Below, in pieces: positions 1 to 8,143 of a DNA stretch of 64,000 bases (positions are counted from its first letter, which is position 1; every line of letters begins with the position of its first letter). The notes beneath the pieces were generated by a model. The model was not told the DNA's origin, did no database searches, and saw only the letters and a list, made by a program, of their open reading frames with translations. The position numbers and the translations under genes are program-made. The DNA comes from DASWJZ01 sp963814905 (GTDB lineage: Bacteria; Pseudomonadota; Alphaproteobacteria; Rhizobiales; Afifellaceae): the NCBI GenBank assembly GCA_963814905.1, contig CAWFEM010000010.1:1-64000 (forward strand). The letters run 5' to 3'.

Positions 1-820
1 TCCTTCGTTGGCTGGGTTGTGATTCACGGTCTCCAACAGGAGGCCTCTGATGAATCGCGACTATTTCTGGCTGACGAAGGATCAATTCGCCCGGCTGAAG
101 CCGTTGCTCCCCACCGACACGCGCGGCAAGCCGCGGGTTGACGACCGGCGCGTGATCAGCGGCATCGTGCATGTTCTGAAGTCAGGCGGCCGTTGGGTCG
201 ATGCTCCGGCCGTCTATGGCCCACGCAAGACCCTCTACAATCGCTTCGTGCGCTGGGCAGAGAAGGGCGTTTGGATCGACATGTTCCACGCGCTTGCTTC
301 GGCAGGAGGTCCGCCAGCCCAGGTGCTAATCGACAGTTCGGCGGTGAAGGCGCACCGCTGCGCAGCCGGCGGTAAAGGGGGGAGCGCAATCAGGCGATCG
401 GCCGCTCGCGCAGCGGACGCACCACCAAGATCCACGCCCTGACCGATACGGCTTGTCGGCCCATCGCCTTCATGCTCACGGGAGGCCAAGTGGCCGATTG
501 CACCGCCGCAGAGTTGCTGCTGCGGCGGCTGCCGCAAGCGTCGATCGTTCATGGCGACAAGGGCTACGACAGCAATGCCATCCGCCGGCAGATCGAGGGC
601 AAAGGCGCGATGCCCAATATTCCGCCGAAGGCCAATCGGCGTTGGAAGAACTGCTTCTCCCCGTTCCTCTATCGAAACCGAAATGCCATCGAGCGCATGT
701 TCGGTCGCCTCAAGGACTTCCGCCGCATCGCGACACGATACGACCGATCCGCCACCAACTTCCTCGCCGCCGTCTGCATCGCTGCATCCGTCAGCTACTG
801 GTTATAAGTTCCGGACCCTA
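1..820 (+). mobile_element. IS5-family (IS427-like) insertion sequence, left end outside the window
   Basis: A transposase in two overlapping frames fills 50-807. Just after its stop, at about 807-819, lies the putative right terminal repeat AGTTCCGGACCCT, followed by the boundary with host DNA near a CTAG at 818-821. The matching left end is not in the window, so the element starts upstream of base 1. The neighbouring minus-strand membrane-protein gene loses its normal reading exactly at this boundary, which supports the right end. The family assignment rests on the DDE transposase; the exact terminal repeat and any target duplication cannot be proven without the left end. Confidence 0.8.
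50..807 (+). CDS. IS5-family DDE transposase, produced by -1 frameshift
   Basis: The first frame (50-442) carries the N-terminal DUF4096-like DNA-binding part and the first catalytic Asp in VLIDSSAVKAHR. The second frame continues with GRTTKIHALTD, the second Asp region HGDKGYDS and the Glu region NAIERMFGRLKDFRR, ending at 807. The frames join by a -1 shift at A3G6 (374-382), giving the usual family sequence GGKGGERNQAIGRS. IS427-group elements commonly use programmed -1 frameshifting at such a run, so this is probably an active two-frame gene rather than a broken one. The start at 50 has AGGAGG-like bases (39-44) just upstream. Role: cut-and-paste transposition of this element. Confidence 0.85.
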
Positions 821-1532
821 GCTCTCGGTACTCGACGACTGGTACAACACTGCCCCCGGCTCCTAAGACGCTATTAGATGGCTCTTCATCCAAGGGTGCA
901 ATGGTGAAAGCCGTTTCCAGCGTTGGATAGGCTCTTATCTGTATGTAGGCAGTGATCTTAAGGTCGTAGGCTGGAGTGCTACCACTGTTAACGAAAGACA
1001 ACTTGGCTTTCGGAGCAGAACCGATCTCAACGCCAGTGATTTCCGTCTTTTCTATACCGACATAGGCGCGCAACTCACGCTGCCCCATTTCCCGAGAAAT
1101 CACATTAGTTTGTCTGGCCTCTCCAAAAGTAAAGAACACCAAAACAATGCCGAATATGGCAATCGCAGTACCACCGCCCGTTACCAGGAACATGGCGTAC
1201 GCCCATTCAGCCATGTCCTGCTGCGCCCGCAGGTCATACTCGGAGCGCTTTGCTTCGCGATTGGCTTCTATCCCCTCGGCAAGGCAGGCGACGCCTTTGT
1301 CAAAGGAAGGGGCGACCCCATGAAGACAGCCTTCTACGTAATCTTTAGCGCCTTCATACTCGTACTTGGCGGCTTGAATGCGCTCGTTGGAATGCTGAAA
1401 ACGGTAGGCTTCGAAAGAGCGCGCCCCCCATTGAACAAGCCATCCGACCGCGATTCCGGCTACCGCCCCAACAACAACATATCGCAGCCAGTTGCTTCTA
1501 AGCATTGCAGCAAGAACGCGGCCCTGAAACAC
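795..1532 (-). pseudogene. Two-TM membrane protein truncated by the IS element
   Basis: The 245-residue frame has two hydrophobic segments (about residues 16-36 and 107-135). A soluble C-terminal domain follows, beginning near QRELRAYVGIEKTEI and containing a beta-rich stretch (LSFVNSGSTPAYDLKI). The last residues after YRELG are encoded by the end of the insertion sequence, and the stop at 795-797 lies inside the transposase gene. The native C terminus is therefore missing and the protein is a hybrid. Function is unknown; similar two-TM proteins are common as uncharacterised accessory genes. Another in-frame Met lies at residue 10. Base composition is visibly less GC-rich than the core genes, consistent with an accessory region. 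Confidence 0.6.
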
Positions 1533-1637
1533 ACCGGCCGATCTTATTGTTCAGGGTGCGCTCTGTCTCCTGCACGCCGACGGTTGCAAGTTTCCCCGTC
1601 AGATCGCCGCAGCCCTAACGATGCTGCGCTCCCCGCG

Positions 1638-1727
1638 CTACCGCCTCGACTTGAGGTACCACTGCGAGAAGATCACCAGAACAAGCAACACAATAACGAT
1701 CCAGCCCTGAACTTCAGTCATGCCCAT
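1638..1727 (-). CDS. 29-residue putative single-TM peptide
   Basis: A short frame begins MGMTEVQGW, continues through a 15-residue hydrophobic run (IVIVLLVLVIF) and ends with a basic tail (QWYLKSRR). A GGGGG run sits 9 bases before the first ATG, and a second ATG two codons in could also serve. The shape (short acidic/polar head, one membrane helix, positive tail) is that of a small inner-membrane peptide. No homologue is recognised. It lies in a 350-base stretch with no other gene. The call rests only on frame, ribosome-binding site and hydrophobicity. Confidence 0.4.
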   Translation of the reverse strand: MGMTEVQGWIVIVLLVLVIFSQWYLKSRR

Positions 1728-1885
1728 GATCCGAATCCCCCTTTTCGAGTAGTCCTCCTGTCACGGTACTCTATTTTCGCGTGCAGCGCTTACCCGCCGC
1801 GACCGTTTTCCCCGCGATTGTTGCATGACTTAGAAAAATGCGCGGGAAAGTCCCCTTCCCCGCGCCGGCCCCATTCCGGATTGGC

Positions 1886-2905
1886 CTAAAGCCCGGTCGC
1901 GACCCACTTTCCGGTCTTGTCGGATTTGAACATGGCGTCGAGGATCTTCATCATCTTGACGCCGTCCTCCGGCCCGTAGGCGAGCTCGCTCTCGCCCAGC
2001 ACCGCCATGGCGAAGGCGTCGGCCTCCTCCGCATACTGGTCGGAGACCTTGATCTTCATCGGCTTCGACGAGGCGCCGCCGAGCTTGGAGGCGTTGTCGA
2101 CGAGGATCGTCGTCGCCTCCATCTGCGGCGCGTTGAACGGGATCAGGATCTCGATCCGCCCCTTGGTGCCGCCAAGCGTCACGTGCTGATGCGGCGCAAG
2201 CTGCGTGCCGATGGTGAAGGTGAGCTGCCGACCCTCGCCGAAATCGGCGATGATGGAAGTGAGCCGATCGGTCCCGAACTTCGGGTCGCGGTCGATCAGC
2301 GAGACGATGCGCTTCGGCTCCGCCTCGAAGGTGAAGCGGCCGGAGAGGATGCCGTAGCCGCCGATATCGAGGATCGCGCCGCCGCCGGTCTCCGGGATGT
2401 TGCGGATGTTCTTCGGGTCGTGGTTGTTATAGCAGAAGAACACCTGCACGGCCTTGAGCTCGCCGATCTTGCCGGAGCGGATGAGCTCGCGCGCCTTCAG
2501 CCATTGCGGATGGAAGCGGATCATGAAGGCTTCCATGACGAGCTTCTTGCCGGCGTGCTTCATGACGCGCGCCGCGTCCTTCGCGTCCATGCCGAGCGGC
2601 TTCTCGCACAGCACGTGCTTGCCGGCCTGAAGCGCACGAATCGTCCAGTCGATGTGCAGATTGTTCGGAAGCGGGTTGTAGATCGCGTCGATGTCGGGAT
2701 CGGCGAGCAGCGCCTCGTAGGAGCCGTAGGCCTTCTCGATGCCGAGCTTCTTCGCCGTCGCCTTGGCGCGCTTCAGATCGCGCGAGGCGATCGCCGCGAC
2801 GACGCCGCGCTTGGAGCGCTGCATTCCGGGGATGACCTTGCCGGTCCCGATGAGCGCCGTCGAGATGACGCCCCAGCGAATCTTGCTTGCCAAATTCGTC
2901 TCCAC
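1886..2905 (-). CDS. Gfo/Idh/MocA family NAD(P)-dependent oxidoreductase
   Basis: The 339-residue protein has an N-terminal Rossmann fold (WGVISTALIGTGKVIPGM, residues 12-29), the family's EKP motif (HVLCEKPLGMDAKDA) and the C-terminal sheet domain (GGGAILDIGGYGI, FTIGTQLAPHQHVTLGGTKG). Family members oxidise or reduce sugar, inositol or related polyol derivatives in the cytosol with NAD(P). The substrate cannot be read from sequence. It sits alone, downstream of a palindromic repeat that separates it from the TRAP/amidase operon. Length is normal and no defects are seen. Confidence 0.88.
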   Translation of the reverse strand: METNLASKIRWGVISTALIGTGKVIPGMQRSKRGVVAAIASRDLKRAKATAKKLGIEKAYGSYEALLADPDIDAIYNPLPNNLHIDWTIRALQAGKHVLCEKPLGMDAKDAARVMKHAGKKLVMEAFMIRFHPQWLKARELIRSGKIGELKAVQVFFCYNNHDPKNIRNIPETGGGAILDIGGYGILSGRFTFEAEPKRIVSLIDRDPKFGTDRLTSIIADFGEGRQLTFTIGTQLAPHQHVTLGGTKGRIEILIPFNAPQMEATTILVDNASKLGGASSKPMKIKVSDQYAEEADAFAMAVLGESELAYGPEDGVKMMKILDAMFKSDKTGKWVATGL

Positions 2906-2974
2906 TCGTTGGAATGATCCAGATGCGGCCGCGCCGCGTGAAATCCCTACCCGCCCCCGGCGTTCGGGGAGCGA

Positions 2975-3066
2975 GCGCTAGAGCCTCTTTAAGCATAATC
3001 ATTTCCGAAAACCGGCATCCACCCCGGATCGGTGTCCGGGGCATGCTTTTCGGGATCATGCGCTAG
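2975..3066. repeat. Hyphomicrobiales-type palindromic intergenic element
   Basis: Two GCGCTAG copies (2975-2981 and 3060-3066) bracket the element. Inside, the bases reading GCATGATCCCGAAAAGC on the minus strand pair with the TTTCCGAAAACCGG half. A central hairpin, CCCCGGA/TCCGGGG (about 3022-3041), is nested between them. Elements of the type GCATGATCCCGAAAAG...CCGGTTTTCGGAAA are, to my knowledge, abundant between genes of Rhizobiales. The element overlaps the stop codon of the small membrane protein gene at 3063 and lies before the Gfo/Idh gene, where it may act as an mRNA 3'-end structure. Confidence 0.6.
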
Positions 3067-3254
3067 CGGCTGCGATTGTCGATTCTCTGCGCGCGCCCGG
3101 TGGCGGTCAGGAAAAAGTCGTAGGCGCAAAGCACGATCGCAAGCAACGAGACGGCGACCAGGCCGGGAGCCGGCACGAACCAGATGACGACGCCGATGCT
3201 GAGCGCGAATGAGATGAGCGCCAGCGGCGCCACGACCCAGTCGATGTCCTTCAT
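3063..3254 (-). CDS. Small two-TM membrane protein in the TRAP/amidase operon
   Basis: The 63-residue frame starts MKDIDWVVAPLALISFAL and has two hydrophobic segments (about 7-24 and 28-49) and a basic tail. Its ATG overlaps the amidase stop codon (ATGA at 3251-3254), which implies translational coupling. The ATG is preferred over an upstream start that would run inside the amidase gene. No family is recognised. Context suggests membrane-linked help to the transporter or amidase, but this is inference only. Confidence 0.6.
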   Translation of the reverse strand: MKDIDWVVAPLALISFALSIGVVIWFVPAPGLVAVSLLAIVLCAYDFFLTATGRAQRIDNRSR

Positions 3255-4618
3255 GCCGCGGCTCCCACGCTGATCTTCTCGTCCCCGCTTTGCAGCCTGC
3301 GCGCCAGCCAGCGGGCGGTGCGCAGGAGCCGTCCGTCCTCGCCGCGGCGGCCGACCACCTGCACGCCGACCGGAAGCCCGTTCGGCCCTTCCAGCAGCGG
3401 CAGCGTGACGGCCGGCACGCCGCACAGCGTCCATAGGCCGTTGAAGATCGGATTGCCGGTCGAATCGAGTCCCTTCGGCGCCTCCCCGGGCGCCGCCGGG
3501 GTGACGATCGCGTCGTAGCGCTCGAAGAGCTGCTCAAGCCCGTTGTTGAGCGCCTCGCGCCAATCGAGCGCGGTCAGATAATCCACGGCCGTGACCTTCA
3601 TCCCGCTTTCGATGATCTCCCGCATCGGCTGGCTGAGCTGATCCTTGGCGCGACCGTAATAGCCTCCGAGCGCGCGCGCCATCCCCGCCTGCATCAGCGC
3701 GCGATGCGCGTCCGTCCATTCGGAGAAGATCTCCGGCAGCGCGACCTCCGTGCAGGTCTCGCCAAGTGCGGAGACGAGCTCGGCGAAGCCCTCCTTCGTC
3801 GCCGCGTCGGCCTCGTCCCAGACGTTGGTCTTGACGAAGGCGAGGTTGGGCGTCAGCGGCGGGTCGGTCAGCGCCACGTCGAGGAGACGCGGCGGCGGGC
3901 CGACGCGCGTATCGGGATCGCCGGCATCGTGCCCGGCGATCGCATCGGCGAGAAGCGCTGCGTCGGCGACGGTGCGGGCGAAGACGCCGATCGTATCGAG
4001 CGCCGGGGCAAGCAGGCGCACGCCGGTGCGCGGAATGAGCCCGTGCGTCGGCTTGAAGCCGACGATCCCGCAGAACGAGGCGGGACGGATGACCGAGCCG
4101 AAGGTCTGCGTACCGATCGCAAGCGGCACCATCCCGGCCGCGACCGCGGCGGCGGAGCCCGACGACGAGCCGCCGGGGGTATGCGCCGGATTGTGCGGAT
4201 GGCGGGTCTTGCCGGGAAAGGCGTAGGCGAGCTCGGTGGTGACGGTCTTGCCCATGACGATCGCGCCCGCCGCGCGCAGCCGCTCCACGATCGGCGCGTC
4301 CCTGCCTGGGCGGCGCCCGGCGTCGATCGGCGTGCCGTTCTCCGTCGGCATGTCGGCGGTATCGATGATGTCCTTGAGGCCGACCGGAATGCCGTGCAAT
4401 GCGCCGACCGGGCGGCCGGTGCCGCGCGCGGCGTCGACCGCCTCCGCCTGGACGCGCACGTGGTCCGGGTCGAGATAGGCCCAGGCGCCGATCTCCGCGT
4501 CGCGCGCCTCGATCTTCGCAAGGAACGCCGCCGCCACCTCGCGGGCGCGCAATTCTCCCCGCTCCATGCGGCCGCGGAGCTCCAGCGCCGGCATGCCTGC
4601 GATATCGGGCTTCAACAC
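3251..4618 (-). CDS. Amidase, amidase-signature family
   Basis: The 455-residue protein carries the Ser-cisSer-Lys triad of the amidase-signature family: Lys82 in VGLKDIID, Ser151 in the glycine/serine-rich HTPGGSSSGSAAAVAAG, and Ser175 in GTQTFGSVIRPAS. It hydrolyses carboxamides to acid plus ammonia in the cytosol; the family is too broad to name the substrate. It is not GatA-like by context, since no gatB or gatC is nearby. It starts 20 bases after dctM and overlaps the next small gene by ATGA, so it belongs to the TRAP operon and may process an imported amide. Confidence 0.9.
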   Translation of the reverse strand: MLKPDIAGMPALELRGRMERGELRAREVAAAFLAKIEARDAEIGAWAYLDPDHVRVQAEAVDAARGTGRPVGALHGIPVGLKDIIDTADMPTENGTPIDAGRRPGRDAPIVERLRAAGAIVMGKTVTTELAYAFPGKTRHPHNPAHTPGGSSSGSAAAVAAGMVPLAIGTQTFGSVIRPASFCGIVGFKPTHGLIPRTGVRLLAPALDTIGVFARTVADAALLADAIAGHDAGDPDTRVGPPPRLLDVALTDPPLTPNLAFVKTNVWDEADAATKEGFAELVSALGETCTEVALPEIFSEWTDAHRALMQAGMARALGGYYGRAKDQLSQPMREIIESGMKVTAVDYLTALDWREALNNGLEQLFERYDAIVTPAAPGEAPKGLDSTGNPIFNGLWTLCGVPAVTLPLLEGPNGLPVGVQVVGRRGEDGRLLRTARWLARRLQSGDEKISVGAAA

Positions 4619-4638
4619 GTTACTCTCGGCCCCTTCGG

Positions 4639-6060
4639 TCAGCGCCCGTAGATCAGGTTGGGCAGATAGGCGACGATCTGCGGGAACACATAGACCAGGA
4701 TCATGGCGAGGAACACCATCGCCAGGAACGGGAAGCAGCCGCGGAAGATCTGCACGAGCTGAACGTGCGGCGGCGCGATGCCCTTCAGGTAGTAGGCCGA
4801 CATCGCCATCGGCGGCGTCAGGAACGACGTCTGCAGGTTAAGCGCCACCAGCACGCCGAAGAACAGCGGGTCGATGCCGAAATGCGGCAAGAGCGGCAGG
4901 AAGATCGGCACGAAGATGATGATGATCTCCGACCATTCGAGCGGCCAGCCGAGCAGGAAGATGATGATCTGCGCCAGGATCAGGAAGACGACCGGATGGA
5001 TGTCGAGCCCGGTGACGAACTCGGTGATCACCTGCTCGCCGCCGAGATAGGAGAAGACGGAGGAGAAGGTCCACGAGCCGACGAAGAGCCAGCACACCAT
5101 CGCCGTGGTGCGCACCGTCAGATAGACCGATTCCCTGAGCCGCTGCCAGGTGAGCGAGCGGTATGCGACGGCGAGCGCAAGCCCGCCGAGCGCGCCCACG
5201 GCCGCCGCCTCCGACGGTGTCGCGAGGCCGAAGAGGATCGAGCCGAGCACCGCCAGGATCAGGATGGCGAGCGGCGCGAAGGAGGTGGCGAGCATGAAGA
5301 TCAGCTTCCCCGGGGAGATATCCTCCACTTCCTCCGGGCGCGGCTTCGGCGCGATCGAGGGCTGCAGCCAGGCGCGGCCGATGATGTAGACGAGATAAAG
5401 GCCGGCGAGGAGGAAGCCCGGCAGAAGCGCGCCGGCATAAAGCTGCACGATCGAGACGCCGGAGGACGCGGCGTAGACGATCAGCATGATCGACGGCGGG
5501 ATCAGGATGCCGAGCGTGCCGCCGGCGCACACCACGCCCGACGCGAAGCTCACATCGTAGCGCGCCTTCAGCATCGCCGGGAAGGCAAGCAGCCCCATCA
5601 GCGTGACGACCGCGCCGACGATGCCGGTGGCGGTGGCGAAGAGCGCGCAGGTGACGAGCGCCGCCACCGCCATCGCGCCAGGCAACCGCTTGGCGGCGAC
5701 GAACAGCGTGGAGAACAGCCGGTCGACGATATTGGCGCGCTCCACGATGTAGCCCATGAACAGGAACAGCGGCACCGCGGTCAAAACGTCGTTGGCCATG
5801 ACCGAGAAGGTCTGGTTGATGAAGAGATCGAAGATGCTGTTGTTGAAGAACCCCTCGACCCAGGTTTGTGCCAACGTCCATGAATCGGCGCCATGATCGA
5901 CGGCCCGATGATAGGAACGCCACATCCGGTCGGCATCGAAATAGGCGTAATAGCCAAAGAAGATTCCCATCGCCATCAGCGTGAAGGCGATCGGGAAGCC
6001 GAGCAGGATGATGAAGATGAAGATGCCGAGCATAAGCAGGGCGACCTGCGGATCGGTCAT
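4639..6060 (-). CDS. dctM: TRAP transporter large permease subunit (DctM)
   Basis: The 473-residue protein is almost wholly hydrophobic, with about 12 membrane segments. It carries family sequences such as PLFLFMGYIVERA, GGTLGILIPPSIMLIVYAASS and LTPPMAMSAYYLKGIAPP. It is the Na+-coupled transport channel of a tripartite ATP-independent periplasmic transporter. An extended loop after the first helices (YYAYFDADRMWRSYH...) makes it longer than the 425-residue standard, as in the larger DctM subgroup found with TakP-like binding proteins. It overlaps dctQ by ATGA (6057-6060). Confidence 0.93.
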   Translation of the reverse strand: MTDPQVALLMLGIFIFIILLGFPIAFTLMAMGIFFGYYAYFDADRMWRSYHRAVDHGADSWTLAQTWVEGFFNNSIFDLFINQTFSVMANDVLTAVPLFLFMGYIVERANIVDRLFSTLFVAAKRLPGAMAVAALVTCALFATATGIVGAVVTLMGLLAFPAMLKARYDVSFASGVVCAGGTLGILIPPSIMLIVYAASSGVSIVQLYAGALLPGFLLAGLYLVYIIGRAWLQPSIAPKPRPEEVEDISPGKLIFMLATSFAPLAILILAVLGSILFGLATPSEAAAVGALGGLALAVAYRSLTWQRLRESVYLTVRTTAMVCWLFVGSWTFSSVFSYLGGEQVITEFVTGLDIHPVVFLILAQIIIFLLGWPLEWSEIIIIFVPIFLPLLPHFGIDPLFFGVLVALNLQTSFLTPPMAMSAYYLKGIAPPHVQLVQIFRGCFPFLAMVFLAMILVYVFPQIVAYLPNLIYGR

Positions 6061-6695
6061 CTGTCGTCTCCCCCGTCACGCCGCCCGGCAAAGTCCGGAA
6101 TGTCGACCGCTTCGGAGCCGTGGCGCAGGATCTCGCGCTCGCGCTCATGCATCAGCCGGTCTTCCGTCTCCTCGATGTCGTCTTTCGCCTGGATCCATTC
6201 GCCGGTGCGGATGCAGATGATGCAGCGCATGATCTGCGCGATGCCCTGGATGAATAACAGGATGCCCGCCGCGACGATGATGGACTTGAACTGGAAGATC
6301 GGGATGCCGGCCGGGCTGTTGACGCTGACTTCCATGTAGCGCCAGGAGCGCGCGGCGTATTTCCAGCCGGAGAGGATCAGCGCCGTCACTCCGGGGAAGA
6401 AGAAGAGGATGTAGAGGACGAGCTCCACCTTGGCCTGCGTCTGCGGCCGCCACAGGCGGAACAGGAAGTCGCCGCGCACATGGCCGCCGCGCGACAGCGT
6501 GTAGGCGCCGCCCATCATGAACAGCGTGCCGTACATGATGTAGGAAACGTCGAACGCCCAGCTCGTCGGGTTGTTCAAGACGTAGCGCATGAACACCTCG
6601 TAGCCGACGCCGAACGCCATGACGACGATCGCCCAGGCAAACGCCTTGCCGAACCACGCCGAAACGCGATCCGCAAAAGTGATGTAGTGAATCAT
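6057..6695 (-). CDS. dctQ: TRAP transporter small permease subunit (DctQ)
   Basis: The 212-residue protein has four predicted membrane helices and the DctQ signature region (VFMRYVLNNPTSWAFDVS, GGAYTLSRGGHVRGDFLF). It partners DctM and contacts the binding protein. It is longer than the usual 160-190 residues owing to a charged cytoplasmic tail (WIQAKDDIEETEDRL...). Its stop overlaps the dctM start, and it follows dctP after a 71-base gap that contains a strong hairpin. Confidence 0.9.
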   Translation of the reverse strand: MIHYITFADRVSAWFGKAFAWAIVVMAFGVGYEVFMRYVLNNPTSWAFDVSYIMYGTLFMMGGAYTLSRGGHVRGDFLFRLWRPQTQAKVELVLYILFFFPGVTALILSGWKYAARSWRYMEVSVNSPAGIPIFQFKSIIVAAGILLFIQGIAQIMRCIICIRTGEWIQAKDDIEETEDRLMHEREREILRHGSEAVDIPDFAGRRDGGDDR

Positions 6696-6720
6696 GAGGA
6701 AGCCCCGGTGCCCTTGTGGC

Positions 6721-6750
6721 CCGACCCGGCAGGATATCCCGCCGGGTCGG
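6721..6750 (-). terminator. Hairpin between dctP and dctQ, likely attenuator or mRNA stabiliser
   Basis: A perfect 10-base inverted repeat, CCGACCCGGC and GCCGGGTCGG, flanks a 10-base spacer that can itself pair (GGATATCC). No T-run follows, so full Rho-independent termination is not indicated. In TRAP and ABC operons such structures often protect the abundant binding-protein mRNA and lower permease expression. Confidence 0.7.
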
Positions 6751-6766
6751 CACGTCTAGGGCGACG

Positions 6767-7903
6767 TCACATTTGCAGCTTGCCCGGGAAGTAGTGCTTG
6801 TAGGCGAGGGCGTAGTCGGGCGCGTTCATCAGCTCGTAGAACACGACCCGCTCGACCCATGCGCGCTGGCTGTCCATGATCTTCATCATGAACGGGTCCT
6901 GACCGAGCTGGTCGATCAGCTTGTCCCAGGCCACGAGCTGCGCGTCGAGCACGTCCTGCGGCGTGCGCAGAACGGCCACGCCGTCCTCGTTCTGAAGCTT
7001 CTGCAGGTCGATCGAATACTGGTTCAGCGCAAAGGCATGATTGGCCGTTCCCATCGCCTCCACGCCGTATTGCAGGATCGCCTGCAGGTCCGGATCGAGG
7101 TCGTCGAAGAAGTCCTTGTTGAACAGGAACTCGAACGACTCGCTCGCCTGATGATAGGACGACAGCATGTAGTTCTTGGCGACGTCCTGCGCGCCGAAGC
7201 GGCTGTCCGACGTCGGGTTGTTGAACTCGAACGCGTCGATGACGCCCTTCTCCATCGCCGGGACGATTTCACCGCCCGGAAGCTGCGCGACGCTCATGCC
7301 AAGCTCCTGCATGAGATCGGCGGCGAGGCCGACGGTGCGGTATTTGAGACCCTTCACATCGTTGACCGACGTGACCGGGTTCTTGAACCAGCCAAACGGC
7401 TGCGCCGGCATGGGCATGGCGTAGAAGCCGTAGACGTTGAGCCCGAGGATGTCCTGCGTCAGCTCCTTGTAGAGGTCCTTGCCGCCGCCCTGGTAGAACC
7501 AGCCGAGCATGGTCTGCGAGCTGCCGCCGAACACCGGACCAGTGCCGAAGAACGACGCGGCCTTGTGCTTGCCGTACCAATAGACCGGAACGGTGTGCGA
7601 AGCATCGAGCACGCCGTCGTTCACGGCGTCGAGCACCTGGAAGGCGCCGACGATCGCGCCGGAAGGCGTGAGGTCGATCTTCATGCGTCCGCCGGACATC
7701 GCCTCGACGCGCTCGACATATTGTCCAGCCATCTCATGGAAGATGTCGGACGCCGTCCATGACGACTGCATCTTGACGACGATCGGCGTCTGCGCCGTCA
7801 CCACCGACGGCATCGCCAGTGCGCCGGCGGTGGCGCCAGCGGCGATGCTGCCGGACTTCAAGAATTTCCGGCGTGACACGCTCTTCTCGGTAACCTCTGA
7901 CAT
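6767..7903 (-). CDS. dctP: TRAP transporter solute-binding protein (DctP), Tat-exported
   Basis: The 378-residue protein begins with a twin-arginine signal (SRRKFLKSG, residues 10-18), followed by a hydrophobic stretch and an AQT-like cleavage region near residue 38. The mature part shows the DctP fold, including the conserved selectivity region VNDVKGLKYRTVGLAADLM and the block IDAFEFNNPTSDSRFGAQDV typical of the TakP-like subgroup. It captures a carboxylate-type solute in the periplasm for DctQM; the ligand is not deducible. An AGGGAGGA site precedes the ATG. First gene of the operon with dctQ, dctM, the amidase and a small membrane protein. Confidence 0.92.
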   Translation of the reverse strand: MSEVTEKSVSRRKFLKSGSIAAGATAGALAMPSVVTAQTPIVVKMQSSWTASDIFHEMAGQYVERVEAMSGGRMKIDLTPSGAIVGAFQVLDAVNDGVLDASHTVPVYWYGKHKAASFFGTGPVFGGSSQTMLGWFYQGGGKDLYKELTQDILGLNVYGFYAMPMPAQPFGWFKNPVTSVNDVKGLKYRTVGLAADLMQELGMSVAQLPGGEIVPAMEKGVIDAFEFNNPTSDSRFGAQDVAKNYMLSSYHQASESFEFLFNKDFFDDLDPDLQAILQYGVEAMGTANHAFALNQYSIDLQKLQNEDGVAVLRTPQDVLDAQLVAWDKLIDQLGQDPFMMKIMDSQRAWVERVVFYELMNAPDYALAYKHYFPGKLQM

Positions 7904-8057
7904 TGCGGTTCCTCCCTCGAATCGGTTCTTCGAGTCTTGTTATCGTGGTTAGCCCGCTGCCCAGGGCGGAGCCGTAGACAACCGCAGCTACACTGGGAAA
8001 GGTCGCCGATTGATGCTGCTTTGGCAATAGCGGCCAGGGGCGAAGCAACGGATCGTG

Positions 8058-8078
8058 CATTGTTTTTACATTGTTTTT
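8058..8078. promoter_or_regulatory. Direct repeat upstream of the TRAP operon, possible operator
   Basis: Two copies of CATTGTTTTT occur with an 11-base period, about 155 bases upstream of dctP in a 240-base gap otherwise without features. One-turn spacing of an AT-rich decamer in GC-rich DNA suggests a regulator site or promoter element on the minus strand. No matching regulator gene lies beside it. Confidence 0.35.
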
Positions 8079-8143
8079 GCAAGCGAACGGCGGCGAAACG
8101 ATTTGCTGGCGCGAGGGATCGCCGCCACGCATCGCAACGCCGA

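Noticed and set aside
50..807. Transposase as a decayed pseudogene
   Set aside because: The -1 shift lies exactly at an A3G6 run, as in programmed frameshifting of this IS group, and all DDE residues are intact.
3251..4618. Amidase as GatA of the tRNA amidotransferase
   Set aside because: No gatB or gatC nearby and the gene is embedded in a transporter operon.
4399..5883. A 494-residue plus-strand frame rich in Arg, Asp and Glu opposite dctM
   Set aside because: Composition is an artefact of membrane-protein codons read in antisense.
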